Shown piece by piece: positions 51,761 through 60,924 of a stretch of 64,000 nucleotides of DNA (positions within the stretch are counted from its first letter, which is position 1; each line of letters opens with the position of its first letter). The stretch is from Pseudomonas sp. UBA5706 (GTDB taxonomy: Bacteria; Pseudomonadota; Gammaproteobacteria; Pseudomonadales; Pseudomonadaceae), in contig NZ_DIHC01000011.1 of NCBI RefSeq assembly GCF_002419965.1, forward strand, positions 491 to 64,490, given 5' to 3'. The notes beneath the pieces are model-generated. The model searched no databases. It was not told where the DNA came from and worked only from the letters and a program-made list of their open reading frames with translations. The position numbers and the translations under genes were made by a program.

Positions 51761-52975
51761 ATGAATACCTCCTCCGATACCCGCCACGACTTCCACATGG
51801 GCTGGCTGATCTTTGCCCTGGCCATGGGTGCCTTTGCCATCGGCACGACCGAATTCGCCTCAATGACGCTGCTGCCGTTCATCGCCAACGACTTCCACAG
51901 CACTCAACCCCTGGCAGGACACGCCATCAGCGCCTACGCACTGGGGGTGGTGGTGGGCTCGCCGGTGATCATGGTATTGGGCGTGAAGCTGCCGCGTCGG
52001 GCCCTGCTGGTCGGGCTTGCGGCGTTTATCGGCATCGCCAATGCCCTGAGCGCCGTCGCCCCCTCGCTGCCGTGGCTGGTGTTTTTTCGCTTTCTAAGCG
52101 GCTTTCCCCACGGTGCGTATTTCGGGGTGGCCATGCTGCTGGCTGCCTCACTGGTGCCGAAGAACCAACGGGCACGGGCGGTATCGCGGGTGTTCCTGGG
52201 GCTGACCATCGCCACCATCGTCGGCGTACCGTTCGCCACCTGGATCGGTCAGACGGTCGGTTGGCGCTGGGGGTTGGCGGTTGTCGCGCTGTTGGCCGCT
52301 ATCACGGCGCTGCTGATCCGCGTGCTGGCGCCGGTCTCCCCCGCTCAAGCCGACGCCAGTCCGTTGCGTGAGTTGGGCGCACTGCGCTCGCGCCAGGTCT
52401 GGCTGACACTGGGCATTGCCGGGATCGGCTTTGGCGGGGTGTTCTGTGTTTACACGTATCTGGCGGCGACGCTGATCGAGGTCACCCACACCTCGGATTT
52501 CATGATCCCGGTGGTCATGGCGGTATTTGGCCTGGGCACCACGGTGGGCAATCTGGTCTGCGGATGGGCAGCGGATCGGGCAACCCTGCGCTCGGCGGGG
52601 ATTTCGCTGGGTTTCACCGCGCTGGTGCTGACCCTGTATCCATCGGCAACCGGCAATCTGTGGTTGCTGATTCCATTGGTGTTCTTTGTCGGCTGTGGTG
52701 TCGGGCTGGCAGCGATCCTGCAGACCCGCTTGATGGACGTTGCGCCCCACGCGCAATCGCTGGCCGGCGCGCTGGTGCAGAGCGCATTCAATCTGGCGAA
52801 CGCCATCGGACCCTGGGTCGGCGGCATTGTGATTTCCGCAGGCTTCGGCCTGCCCGCCACGGGATACGCAGCCGCAGCGCTGACCCTCGGCGGGCTGGGA
52901 ATGTGGTACTGGGCGTTAACGGATGCTCGTCGGGCAGAGCGGGGTTTCGATCAGCGGGCGGCCGGGGAGGCCTGA
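51761..52975 (+). CDS. MFS efflux transporter, AraJ/PbuE-like (DHA1 family)
   Basis: The 404-aa inner-membrane protein has 12 helices. The motif A region is ISAYALGVVVGSPVIMVLGVKLPRRALL (about residues 57-84), and motif C-like GVPFATWIGQTVGWRWGLAVV (about 152-172) marks proton-driven efflux pumps. GTTEFASMTLLPFIANDF at the start is typical of AraJ/YdhP. Substrates are small drugs or metabolites. A MarR gene follows 124 bp later on the same strand and a perfect palindrome precedes it, which suggests regulated efflux. Confidence 0.92.
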   Translation: MNTSSDTRHDFHMGWLIFALAMGAFAIGTTEFASMTLLPFIANDFHSTQPLAGHAISAYALGVVVGSPVIMVLGVKLPRRALLVGLAAFIGIANALSAVAPSLPWLVFFRFLSGFPHGAYFGVAMLLAASLVPKNQRARAVSRVFLGLTIATIVGVPFATWIGQTVGWRWGLAVVALLAAITALLIRVLAPVSPAQADASPLRELGALRSRQVWLTLGIAGIGFGGVFCVYTYLAATLIEVTHTSDFMIPVVMAVFGLGTTVGNLVCGWAADRATLRSAGISLGFTALVLTLYPSATGNLWLLIPLVFFVGCGVGLAAILQTRLMDVAPHAQSLAGALVQSAFNLANAIGPWVGGIVISAGFGLPATGYAAAALTLGGLGMWYWALTDARRAERGFDQRAAGEA

Positions 52976-53099
52976 TCCAGGATCTCCAGCGCTCGCCCAT
53001 GCGTCACCGTGTCACCCTCGCCAGGAGGCAAAAAACCTTGTCCGCCGTGTGCGGGCAGGCATAATCAGCCCTCTATAGGCACCCGAGAGTAATAAGGAT

Positions 53100-53588
53100 T
53101 TGAAACGCGCGACGTCTTCCTCAGTTCCTGTAGCGGCCAGCAGCTGCGCCAACGGCTCGGTGCGCCGCGCGTCCAGGCGCCTGGGACAGATTTACGACGA
53201 AGCCTTCGCTGAATGTGGCTTGAAAGCCACGCAATACTCCCTGCTTTCGCAGATTGCGCGTAGCGGCGAACCGAAGATGCGCGAGCTGGCTCAGGCACTG
53301 GTGATGGACTTATCGGCCTTGGGCCATACGCTCAAACCCTTGATACGCGATGGCCTGGTGGAATTGCGAATCGACGATGCCGACCGCCGCAGCCGCAGGG
53401 TTTCCCTCACCCGGGCAGGCCAACTTAAACACGCACAGGCGCGGGTGATCTCCAAACGTGTCTCGCACGTGTTCGAAAAGACCTTTGGCGCCGATGAAAC
53501 GGTAAAGCTGCGTCAGGCGCTCGACTTCATCGCTTCGGAAAGCTTCGCACGCGCACTGCTCGACGAGTTAAAGTCCAAACAAGCCTGA
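53100..53588 (+). CDS. MarR-family transcriptional regulator
   Basis: The 162-aa protein has a MarR winged helix (LKATQYSLLSQIARSGEPKMRELAQALVMDLSALGHTLKPLIRDGLVELRIDDADRRSRR in outline: recognition helix DLSALGHTLKPL, wing DDADRRSRRVSLT). It contains an unusual Ser/Ala-rich first 20 residues. The frame begins at TTG 53100; AAGG just upstream is the only ribosome-like site. It probably represses the MFS gene in front, with the 16-bp palindrome as candidate site. Confidence 0.9.
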   Translation: MKRATSSSVPVAASSCANGSVRRASRRLGQIYDEAFAECGLKATQYSLLSQIARSGEPKMRELAQALVMDLSALGHTLKPLIRDGLVELRIDDADRRSRRVSLTRAGQLKHAQARVISKRVSHVFEKTFGADETVKLRQALDFIASESFARALLDELKSKQA

Positions 53589-53603
53589 CATTGCGGCGTC
53601 GGC

Positions 53604-53807
53604 CTATTTGTCTTCGGATTCGTCATCCGGCCTTGGGAACAGGGTGTCGATCCGATGGCGGCTAGTGGTGCGCACGGGCGCCATCGCGGCGGACTCGGCA
53701 AGCTTGGTGGCCATTTCCCAATGCCGGGCTTCCTGCCCTTCTGGCCTGCCTTCGGTTTCCCAGATCAACTGCGCCAACTGACGAACAGCCTCTTCGTCCA
53801 CACCCAT
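53604..53807 (-). CDS. DUF2934 protein
   Basis: This 67-aa protein consists of the DUF2934 helix pair (VRQLAQLIWETEGRPEGQEARHWEMA in outline, with IWE, GRPEGQ and HWEMA conserved) plus a polar tail. ATG 53807 follows AGGGGGCCTTGC, a strong ribosome site, and gives the normal family start; the frame is open to 54017 but that part has no family features. Function unknown; such proteins often group with stress or osmotic genes, as does the next gene. Confidence 0.82.
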   Translation of the reverse strand: MGVDEEAVRQLAQLIWETEGRPEGQEARHWEMATKLAESAAMAPVRTTSRHRIDTLFPRPDDESEDK

Positions 53808-54027
53808 GCAAGGCCCCCTTAGATATTTCTGTAATTCGTCGCCCGGCGTCAAATAGACACCGAGGCCACCTGCTGTCACAACGCTTGGCGAACCGTAAAG
53901 CAGCCAGTACCTGGGATAAAACACCTGCGCTCCTTCGCACCGTTTGTAGGCGTTAGACAGCGAAAACCGCCCTCCCGGTCCCCTGCGCATCGTTGCGATA
54001 CCGCGACCACGCACCACGATACTCTCC

Positions 54028-54378
54028 TCAGGACTGCCGGCGGTTGAGCCATACGCTGACGATCAAACCCACGCCCGCCGCCGCGCCCACCGCGAGCCAC
54101 GGGTGGCTCTTGACGTAAGCCTTGGCATCGCCGATTGCCCGACCCAACGGCGGCTGTTCGACGCTCGCATCCACCACAGCCTCTGCGCTGCGCAATACGG
54201 CGCCTTTCAAGAATGCCGTCAAACGTTCGCGCGCCTGACTGGTGCGGTCTTGATGCAATTCATCACCGGCAGCCAGCAAGGCATTGGTTTCATCGATGAA
54301 CGTGTTGAGTTGCTGGCGAGTCTTGCGGTAGAGATCGTTGGTCAGCGTTTCAGTGATGTTATCGATTGTCTTGCTCAT
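54028..54378 (-). CDS. DUF883 (ElaB/YqjD/YgaM) family protein
   Basis: The 116-aa protein has a long amphipathic helical N-terminus (TRQQLNTFIDETNALLAAGD, RLTAFLKGAVLRSAEAVVDA) and the C-terminal membrane anchor AKAYVKSHPWLAVGAAAGVGLIVSVWLNRR. YqjD, a relative, is membrane-anchored and binds ribosomes in stationary phase. The VKSHPWLAVG-AAxGVGLIVSVWL ending is the family hallmark. Confidence 0.92.
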   Translation of the reverse strand: MSKTIDNITETLTNDLYRKTRQQLNTFIDETNALLAAGDELHQDRTSQARERLTAFLKGAVLRSAEAVVDASVEQPPLGRAIGDAKAYVKSHPWLAVGAAAGVGLIVSVWLNRRQS

Positions 54379-54520
54379 GGGCTTACCAAAATTCGGGGAT
54401 ATTGAATGAGGTTGACCAAATCAGTCTTCAATTCGTTCAAGAATTTGCAACGACGCTACGCGCAAGCTTTGTAGTCCGTTGGCCAGCGCTGGCCGTCATA
54501 AATCGCCAAACACCGGTCGC

Positions 54521-54548
54521 AAAAAAACCCGACACTGTGGCCGGGTTT
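54521..54548 (-). terminator. Rho-independent terminator (minus strand)
   Basis: On the minus strand AAACCCG (54548-54542) pairs with CGGGTTT (54531-54525) across a 10-nt loop and is followed by a further T-run at 54524-54521. It lies 60 bp after the stop of the small acidic gene. Confidence 0.75.
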
Positions 54549-54607
54549 GAAATCTCTCGAAGCTATCGGACGTCGCGGCAGCCTGCGCAGCCCCAATCCG
54601 TATCGCC

Positions 54608-54838
54608 TCAGCGTTTGCGTGAAGGAACCGGGTCGTTGCAGGTGAGGGCGGGTTTGACAGGATCGACGGCCGGATCCGAAACATCCGGCGACTCGGTGTC
54701 GAAACCCAATTCCTCATCAATGGGTTTGCCCCCGGTATCCTTGCGCACCGAGTCGTTTGCAACACCGGTCTCATTGTCCGCTTGGCCACTTACGCCTTTC
54801 TGCGAAATATTACCTGGTGCGTCGGGATTCATTTCCAT
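54608..54838 (-). CDS. Small acidic hypothetical protein
   Basis: This 76-aa protein is rich in D, E, S, P and N (EMNPDAPGNISQKGVSGQ, IDEELGFDTESPDVSDP) and looks disordered. ATG 54838 follows GGAGAATCGAG, a good ribosome site, and a terminator follows the gene, which supports that it is expressed. Unknown function. Confidence 0.65.
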   Translation of the reverse strand: MEMNPDAPGNISQKGVSGQADNETGVANDSVRKDTGGKPIDEELGFDTESPDVSDPAVDPVKPALTCNDPVPSRKR

Positions 54839-54933
54839 CTCGATTCTCCGTCAACATTGCGCGGGTTATCCACACACATGCAATTGGGATGTCGAGAACA
54901 GCGGCAAGTGCCCCAAGATAGACGAATGGTGAT

Positions 54934-55059
54934 TCAGCTGGCGATCAACGTGCACGCAACCAAGGACATGCCGAGCCCCATCAATACGGGCTGATCATAA
55001 AAGAGGGCAAAGGCCAGGACAGGTGCGCCCATTAAAAACATAGGGTCGCGAAGAAACAT
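54934..55059 (-). CDS. Candidate 41-residue membrane microprotein
   Basis: A short frame from ATG 55059 to TGA 54934-54936 encodes MFLRDPMFLMGAPVLAFALF, then YDQPVLMGLGMSLVACTLIAS. It has two short hydrophobic segments joined by YDQP. Many pseudomonads carry such tiny membrane proteins. The ribosome site is weak (GAGGAG is about 20 bp away), so expression is uncertain. Confidence 0.35.
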   Translation of the reverse strand: MFLRDPMFLMGAPVLAFALFYDQPVLMGLGMSLVACTLIAS

Positions 55060-55148
55060 GAACGTTTTCAAGGCAGCCGCTCCTCAACATAAGGCGCACA
55101 GCTTATCACTCATACCGCTCAGGCTCGCATGCGCGCCAAACAGCGACG

Positions 55149-55367
55149 TCACACAATGCTTAACCGCCTTACGGGCGGTTTTTCGTCCGCCTTTAGAAAC
55201 AGGTAATCGCGCCAGGCCCGGAACGCTCGCTGCTGACGCGCACACGCGTCTTGCCAACGTTGCCCGCCCACCTGCCCAACGTGCAGAGCCATCATCTCCT
55301 CAGTCGCTCGATCAAGCTCATTGATCAGATCAAGTGCATTGGGTGGGTCGTAGTTTGTACTTCGCAT
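55149..55367 (-). CDS. Small hypothetical protein
   Basis: The 72-aa protein is mostly helical and polar (DLINELDRATEEMMALHVGQ, QQRAFRAWRDYLFLKADEK). ATG 55367 follows TTGGAGTCCT, a good ribosome site. No domain recognised; part of a run of small stress-type genes on the same strand (54028 to 55367). Confidence 0.6.
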   Translation of the reverse strand: MRSTNYDPPNALDLINELDRATEEMMALHVGQVGGQRWQDACARQQRAFRAWRDYLFLKADEKPPVRRLSIV

Positions 55368-55671
55368 AGGACTCCAAGTTTTCAGCCAGCGTGCAATTGA
55401 CTGGCTAACTTGTTGAACGTGCAGGAATTCTGACGAACGGCGCGTTTATCTGCAAGTGCTGCAAAGACGGGCAGTCTTGGCGTAATAGATGCGGTGGCAA
55501 TTGCAGGTGGCGGTAGGCGACGTACTGCCCCAAAGGCCAGTCAGTCGCTCGCTATGAGGTGGAGCATCCGAAGACGCTAAGGCCCTGCGCCAAAGCGATA
55601 CATTCAGGCAGGCTCTGACGGCCCTTGATGTTTATCCGCGGCATTCATGCAACGGTGGTCAGCCTGCCCTT
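55368..55671. other. Intergenic region, about 300 bp
   Basis: No gene, RNA or clear terminator was recognised between the small hypothetical gene and the dehydratase stop. Confidence 0.5.
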
Positions 55672-56946
55672 TCAATACCGTGGCTTAAGCGCGCTCCAGT
55701 CCGGCTTGTACTTGCGCATCTGCTTCACGTCATCCCGGGAACGGATACCGCAGCTTAGGAACTGATCGTTAAGCTTGCCGAGCTGGTCATAGTCCAGTTC
55801 CAGACCGAGCCCAGGATCGCGAGTGATTTTCACGCAACCGTCAATGATAGGCACTTTGCCGCCCTTGATGACCTCTTCATCAGGTTCCTGCCACGGGTAG
55901 TGGGTGTCGCAGGCGAAATCCAGATTCGGCACTGCGGCGGCCACGTGAGCCATCGCCATCAAGCTGATGCCCAGATGCGAATTGGAGTGCATTGATACAC
56001 CCAGGCCAAAGGTTTCACACATTTTCGCCAGCGCCTGGGTGTCACGCAGGCCGCCCCAATAATGATGATCGGCAAGCACGATTTGCACGCTGTTCAGTGC
56101 CACGCTGCGTCGGAACTCGTCGAAATCGGTGACCACCATGTTAGTCGCCAGTGGCAGTCCGGTGCGTGTGTGCAGCTCGGACATACCTTGAAGTCCGGGC
56201 GTTGGGTCTTCGTAATACTGCAGGTCGTCACCCAGCAATTCGGCCATGCGAATCGCGGTCTCCAGCGACCAGTTGCCGTTAGGGTCGATACGCAGCGGAT
56301 AACCGGGAAAGGCCTTTTTCAGCGCTTTGATGCACGACACTTCGTGCTGTGGATCCAGTGCGCCGGCCTTGAGCTTGATGCTTTTGAAGCCATAGGCCTC
56401 GATCATGCGCCGGGCCTGGGCAACGATCTGCTGCTCGCTCAATGCCTCGCCCCAGCTGTCCGGCGCGTAAGGCGAATCGGCGTGCTGGGCGTATTTGAAG
56501 AACAGATAGGCGCTAAACGGCACCTGATCGCGAACCGCGCCGCCGAGCAGGTCCACCAGCGGCAGGTTCATCGAGCGCGCCTGCAAATCGAGAAACGCCA
56601 CTTCAAACGCCGAATAGGCATTGCTCACCGCCTTGCTGGCGTGCGAGCCAGGCGCCAGTTCGGCACCGGCGATGCTGGCCGGCTTATGTGCCGCGACCGT
56701 GGCTTTCACTACCTGGCGCAAATGGTTGAGATTGAAAGGGTCCAGCCCGATCAACTGGCTTTGCACCTGTTGCTGGATGGCCAGCGCCGGGGCATCGCCG
56801 TAGCTCTCGCCCAGGCCGATATAACCGTTGTCGCTTTCAATCTCGATAATCGAACGCAGGGCAAAGGGCTCATGAATGCCGCTGGCATTGAGCAAGGGCG
56901 GATCACGAAAGGCGATGGGGGTGACGGTGACACGCGTGATTTTCAA
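55672..56946 (-). CDS. Enolase-superfamily dehydratase, glucarate dehydratase-like
   Basis: The 424-aa enzyme of the mandelate racemase/glucarate dehydratase group has a capping domain (residues 1-135) and a barrel with KxK base SIKLKAG (about 190), metal ligands in LRIDPNGNWSLETA (Asp), YYEDPTPG (Glu) and TNMVVTDFDEF (Asn). The base His lies in GVSMHSNSHLGISLMA, and FACDTHYPWQE follows. These match GlucD-type enzymes that dehydrate hexarates such as D-glucarate. It forms an operon with the MFS gene 18 bp upstream, and a LysR gene is divergent from that. Confidence 0.88.
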   Translation of the reverse strand: MKITRVTVTPIAFRDPPLLNASGIHEPFALRSIIEIESDNGYIGLGESYGDAPALAIQQQVQSQLIGLDPFNLNHLRQVVKATVAAHKPASIAGAELAPGSHASKAVSNAYSAFEVAFLDLQARSMNLPLVDLLGGAVRDQVPFSAYLFFKYAQHADSPYAPDSWGEALSEQQIVAQARRMIEAYGFKSIKLKAGALDPQHEVSCIKALKKAFPGYPLRIDPNGNWSLETAIRMAELLGDDLQYYEDPTPGLQGMSELHTRTGLPLATNMVVTDFDEFRRSVALNSVQIVLADHHYWGGLRDTQALAKMCETFGLGVSMHSNSHLGISLMAMAHVAAAVPNLDFACDTHYPWQEPDEEVIKGGKVPIIDGCVKITRDPGLGLELDYDQLGKLNDQFLSCGIRSRDDVKQMRKYKPDWSALKPRY

Positions 56947-56964
56947 ACGACTTCTCCCGGTCAG

Positions 56965-58380
56965 TCAGGGTTTGGGGCTGGCAGTGGAATTCAAAGCGGT
57001 GGCGATACGCAGCGAGACCGGCTTTTCAACGGGCGGACGGCGGCTATCGCTTCCGGTGGTGTTGCGCGACTCACCCTTGGGCGTAGTGCGTGCGAAGAAG
57101 ATCACCACGGCGGCCACCAACGAAGTGATGGCCAGGCCATACAGGCCACCCTGTATCGAGCCTGTGGTCTGTTCGAGAAAGCCGAACGCGGTTGGAGCGA
57201 CGAAGCCGCCCAGGTTGCCGACCGAGTTGATCAGCGCGATGACGGCCGCGGCAATCCGCGCATCCAGATAGCCTTGCGGAATCGGCCAGAACAGCGCCGA
57301 CGCCGCCTTGAAACCGATGGCAGCAAAGCAGATGGCGACGAAGGCAAATACCGGCCCGCCGGTGGTCGACATGAACATGCCACAGGCAGCGATGACCAGC
57401 GTGACAGCTACCCATGCCTGCTGATGTTTGAAGCGTGCGGCCAAGGCTGCGAAGCCATACATGGCAACGATGGAAATGATCCAGGGAATCGAGTTGAACA
57501 AGCCGACTTCGAAGTCGCTCATGCTGCCCATCTTCTTGATCATGCTCGGCAGCCAGAACGTTGCGCCGTAGATGGTCAGCGCCACCGAGAAGTAGATGAA
57601 GCAGAACAGCAGGATCTGTCGGTCAGCCAGCAATTTGAACATCGAGGGTCTGGCCACCTGCGCCGCTTCGCGGGCGCGCTGCTCTTGTGCGATGGCGCCG
57701 ATCAATGCGCCCTTCTCTTCCTCGCTCAGCCACTTGGCCTGGTGAGGATGGGATTGCAGCCAAAACCACACGAACCCGCACAGGAGGATGGAAGCAAAGC
57801 CTTCGATCAGAAACATCCACTGCCAGCCATGCAGGCTCAGGGCGTCAATGCCCAATAGCGCGCCCGAAACAGGGCCGGAGATCACCGACGCAACCGCCGA
57901 GCCGCTAAGGAAGATGGCCATGGCCTTGCCGCGCTCGGTCGAAGGCAGCCACTGAGTAAAGTAATAAATGATGCCCGGGAAAAATCCGGCTTCCGCGGCG
58001 CCCAAAATGAAGCGCAACACGTAGAAGCTGGTCTCCCCACGGACGAACGCCATGGCCATCGCCGCCGCGCCCCAGGTCAGCATGATCCGCGTCAACCAGG
58101 CACGAGCGCCGAAGCGTTGCAAGAGCATGTTGGAGGGGACTTCGAACAGCGCGTAGCCGACAAAAAACAGTCCGGCACCCAGCCCGTAGGCGGCAGCACC
58201 GATGCCAAGATCGGTTTCCATGTGGCTGCGGACGAAGCCAATGTTCACTCGATCGATGTAGTTGACGATGAACATGATGACAAACAGCGGCAGCACGTGA
58301 CGTTTCACTTTGGTCGCGGCGCGTGCAAGCGCAGTGTCCGGCGCATCTGCAGGGGAATTGCGAGGGGGGACGTGGTTCAA
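56965..58380 (-). CDS. MFS permease for sugar acids (anion:cation symporter/GudP-like)
   Basis: The 471-aa inner-membrane transporter has 12 helices and ACS-family signatures: PLFVIMFIVNYIDRVNIGFVRSHME near the N-terminus (YIDRVN), ALFEVPSNMLLQRFGARAW, and RFILGAAEAGFFPGIIYYFTQWLPSTERGKAMA. The family carries glucarate, galactarate, tartrate or hydroxyphenylacetate. Co-transcription with a glucarate dehydratase-like enzyme supports uptake of a hexarate or similar acid. Divergent LysR upstream. Confidence 0.92.
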   Translation of the reverse strand: MNHVPPRNSPADAPDTALARAATKVKRHVLPLFVIMFIVNYIDRVNIGFVRSHMETDLGIGAAAYGLGAGLFFVGYALFEVPSNMLLQRFGARAWLTRIMLTWGAAAMAMAFVRGETSFYVLRFILGAAEAGFFPGIIYYFTQWLPSTERGKAMAIFLSGSAVASVISGPVSGALLGIDALSLHGWQWMFLIEGFASILLCGFVWFWLQSHPHQAKWLSEEEKGALIGAIAQEQRAREAAQVARPSMFKLLADRQILLFCFIYFSVALTIYGATFWLPSMIKKMGSMSDFEVGLFNSIPWIISIVAMYGFAALAARFKHQQAWVAVTLVIAACGMFMSTTGGPVFAFVAICFAAIGFKAASALFWPIPQGYLDARIAAAVIALINSVGNLGGFVAPTAFGFLEQTTGSIQGGLYGLAITSLVAAVVIFFARTTPKGESRNTTGSDSRRPPVEKPVSLRIATALNSTASPKP

Positions 58381-58445
58381 GAGTGGCTCCCGATCATTGT
58401 TTTTTTGGGATGCACCGATGATGGACGCCTGTATTGTTCCCGTCT

Positions 58446-58455
58446 AATCTAGATT
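58446..58455. promoter_or_regulatory. Palindrome in the divergent permease/LysR promoter
   Basis: AATCTAGATT is a perfect 10-bp palindrome in the 104-bp gap between the permease and LysR starts; CTA/TTTAG extends it imperfectly. An AT-rich centre of this sort fits a LysR or promoter site. Assignment is tentative. Confidence 0.35.
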
Positions 58456-58484
58456 TAGTGTTAATTGATACCTGGAATATATCA

Positions 58485-59384
58485 ATGTTCGAACTGGCCC
58501 AGCTGCGGTGCTTCGTCACCGTGGCGACTGAACTTAATTTTCGCCGCGCCGCTGAGCGCCTGCACATGACCCAGCCACCCCTGAGTCGACAAATTCAGTT
58601 GCTGGAACATCACCTGGGGGTTGAGCTCTTTACCCGTACGACGCGAAGTGTCGCCCTGACTGCTGGCGGGCGAGCGTTTTTTATCGAAGCGCAGAATCTG
58701 CTCGAACGCGCCCAGCAAGCGTCGCTGGCCGCCCGGCGCTTCGCCGAAGGTGACATCGGCTCGGTCACCATCAGCTTCGTGGGTAGCGCGGTTTATGAGT
58801 TTCTGCCCCGGGTGATCACCGAAGCCCGGATGAACCAGCCGCACGTAAAAATCTCCCTGACAGAGATGAATACTTACCAGCAACATGAAGCCTTACGCGC
58901 CAGACGCATCGACCTGGGCATTGTGCGAGCGCCGCTGCAGCAATCGGGCTACGAGGCCGACTGTCTGGTACGCGAGCCTTTCGTGCTCGCGGTTCCCGGC
59001 AATCATCCCTTGGCCAGCGCCAGCCAGGTGCGAGTCGAAGACCTGGATGCACAGCCATTTTTGATGTATTCGCACTCGGCCTATCCACCGTTTAACGAGT
59101 TGCTTACCGGCACCCTGCGCTCAGCCAAAGTTGCGCCCGAGTATGTGCAGTGGCTGGGTTCATCGCTGACGATTCTGGCATTGGTCAACGCCGGAATGGG
59201 CCTGGCCCTGGTGCCCCGGTGCGCTGCGAATGTGGTCTTCAAGAATGTTGTGTTTCGCGATATCGATCTGGGCGAAGGCGTACAAAGCGAACTGCACCTG
59301 ATCTGGCGCTCGGACAACGATAATCCAGCCTGCCTGATGTTGCTGAAAGCGATCCGAGAGGCGGTGCAAGTAGGTAAACGCTAG
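58485..59384 (+). CDS. LysR-family transcriptional regulator
   Basis: The 299-aa LTTR has wHTH FELAQLRCFVTVATELNFRR and LHMTQPPLSRQIQLLEHHLG (the classical PLSRQI recognition helix, CatR/BenM type), then a substrate-binding domain. ATG 58485 replaces the longer frame from 58434. It is divergent from the permease-dehydratase operon and probably activates it on its sugar-acid substrate. Confidence 0.93.
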   Translation: MFELAQLRCFVTVATELNFRRAAERLHMTQPPLSRQIQLLEHHLGVELFTRTTRSVALTAGGRAFFIEAQNLLERAQQASLAARRFAEGDIGSVTISFVGSAVYEFLPRVITEARMNQPHVKISLTEMNTYQQHEALRARRIDLGIVRAPLQQSGYEADCLVREPFVLAVPGNHPLASASQVRVEDLDAQPFLMYSHSAYPPFNELLTGTLRSAKVAPEYVQWLGSSLTILALVNAGMGLALVPRCAANVVFKNVVFRDIDLGEGVQSELHLIWRSDNDNPACLMLLKAIREAVQVGKR

Positions 59385-59537
59385 CCGACAGATTCAATCA
59401 ACGTGGATTTGATCGCCAGCAGGCGAGAGGCTGGCCAGATCGGTGCAGGCGATAAACGATCGGCGAACCGACTGTAAAGGGGCAATGAACGGCAGCCGAT
59501 CACCCGAGCGCAATGGGCAACGGCTGCAGTGTCAGCA

Positions 59538-59846
59538 TCAGACTTCGTGCGAGGGAGGAATCTTGCGGGCCGGAACGTTTGAGTGATGCACTCGATGCTC
59601 GGAAAGTCCTCGGGTAACGCCCCAGGTAAGGCCCTCCTCCGGGCTGCCATGCAACGTAGCGAACAATTCTTCGTAAAGTGCTCGTCCACTCCTGGTGTAG
59701 AGCGAGACGAAGATCGCACAGACGCCATGGGGCTTCATCCTGACCTCAACGTTCAGTTGGGCACCGCCCGGCAGAATCTCGTCGTACTCGGTATTGATTC
59801 CACCCTGCGATGCCCACTCTAAATACTCCGCCCCTCTGATGCGCAT
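59538..59846 (-). CDS. Hypothetical protein
   Basis: This 102-aa protein is not recognised. It begins MRIRGAEYLEWASQGGINTE, contains LNVEVRMKPHGVCAIFVSLY, and reads like a compact beta-rich domain. GGGAG lies 8 bp before ATG 59846, which supports translation. No neighbour explains it. Confidence 0.6.
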   Translation of the reverse strand: MRIRGAEYLEWASQGGINTEYDEILPGGAQLNVEVRMKPHGVCAIFVSLYTRSGRALYEELFATLHGSPEEGLTWGVTRGLSEHRVHHSNVPARKIPPSHEV

Positions 59847-60351
59847 AGGTGTGCTCCCTGCCTGACATGAGCGAATCCTACCAGTTCAAGCCGGGGTTGG
59901 GTGGCTTAAAGCCCTAAGGCTGCTCAGTTTTCCGTTCACCCTGCGCCACGGCCCGCGCAGCGGCCGGCTGACTACTCACGAAAATCGGAACTGAAAATGG
60001 CCCTGTTCAAGGCTATGGCTCAGCCTGTTGAAAACGTTGGCCAAGGTGCACCGGACCGTCCAAAACGTTTCAGCACGCCACCTGATGGCACCCACCGTTC
60101 AGCCTCTTCGGCGTTTATTAGATGGATTGAATCTTTATCAGCGGAGCCCGGACTGGATACCCTGACGGTCCTTGCGTTACTGAAGTGTGAGCAAGGCACA
60201 ACCCACTGCCCACAATTCAAAGCGCCCAGCAATGCGCTTGCATGGGCAGCACATCACGCGAACACTGGCTCCGGCGCACGCAGCCAGCGGGTTTAGACGG
60301 TAATGCTGGCCCTTGTTCCCAAGCGTTCCTCTTCGACACTGAGACGGTGTA
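59847..60351. other. Intergenic region, about 500 bp
   Basis: A 99-codon open frame (59997-60296) begins MALFKAMAQPVENVGQGAPD but has no ribosome site, no domain and an unordered look, so I do not call it a gene. Nothing else was recognised. Confidence 0.45.
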
Positions 60352-60873
60352 ATGACCGAGCAGCAAGGAAGTATTGAGTTTTCAGGGCTGAGGTGCCGAC
60401 CGCTCGAATCAGACGATGCCGACATGGTTTGCTCGCACCGGCACGCGATGTTTCTTGAGGCTGGGGGCGATCCGGAACAACTGGGCGTGATGACCGAGCA
60501 CTTCCGCCAGTGGCTTCAGACGCGGCTCGAAGACGGCCGGTACTACGGTTTCGTCCTGCTCGACGGGCATCAGGCGGTTGCTGCCGTCGGCCTGATGACC
60601 CTGGACTGGCCACCCCATCCGTTACACCCGACCCTGGATCAACGTGGTTACGTGCTCAATGTGTTCGTCGAACCGCTCTACCGTCGCCGCGGCCTGGCCC
60701 GGGCCTTGATGCAAGCTGCTGACGCCGAATTTGCTCGAAGGGGCATCACCTTTGCCATACTTCACGCCACCAAGGCCGGCAGGCCTGTCTATGAGCAAAT
60801 CGGTTGGTCGGGAACCTCGGAAATGGCAAAGGCCGTTTTCCGGGACGCCCATCCCGCCCCGGCCGCTGTTTGA
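60352..60873 (+). CDS. GNAT N-acetyltransferase
   Basis: The 173-aa protein has a GNAT fold: LRCRPLESDDADMVCSHRHAM at the start, NVFVEPLYRRRGLARALMQAADAEFARRG (acetyl-CoA loop RRRGLA, about residues 103-131), and LHATKAGRPVYEQIGWSGTSEM at the end. Relatives acetylate small amines or N-termini. ATG 60352 is preceded by a GACGGTGTA stretch, so the ribosome site is weak. It is followed by the lysE remnant. Confidence 0.88.
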   Translation: MTEQQGSIEFSGLRCRPLESDDADMVCSHRHAMFLEAGGDPEQLGVMTEHFRQWLQTRLEDGRYYGFVLLDGHQAVAAVGLMTLDWPPHPLHPTLDQRGYVLNVFVEPLYRRRGLARALMQAADAEFARRGITFAILHATKAGRPVYEQIGWSGTSEMAKAVFRDAHPAPAAV

Positions 60874-60924
60874 TGCTTTTGAACTCAAAGCGCTGGGTTA
60901 AACCCGTATGCATGTAACGGTCAC

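Noticed and set aside
56062..57858. 598-codon plus-strand open frame
   Set aside because: It runs across two real minus-strand genes (dehydratase and permease) and encodes a His/Arg/Gln-rich string without domains.
59997..60296. 99-codon plus-strand frame
   Set aside because: No ribosome site, no domain, no plausible secondary structure; treated as non-coding.
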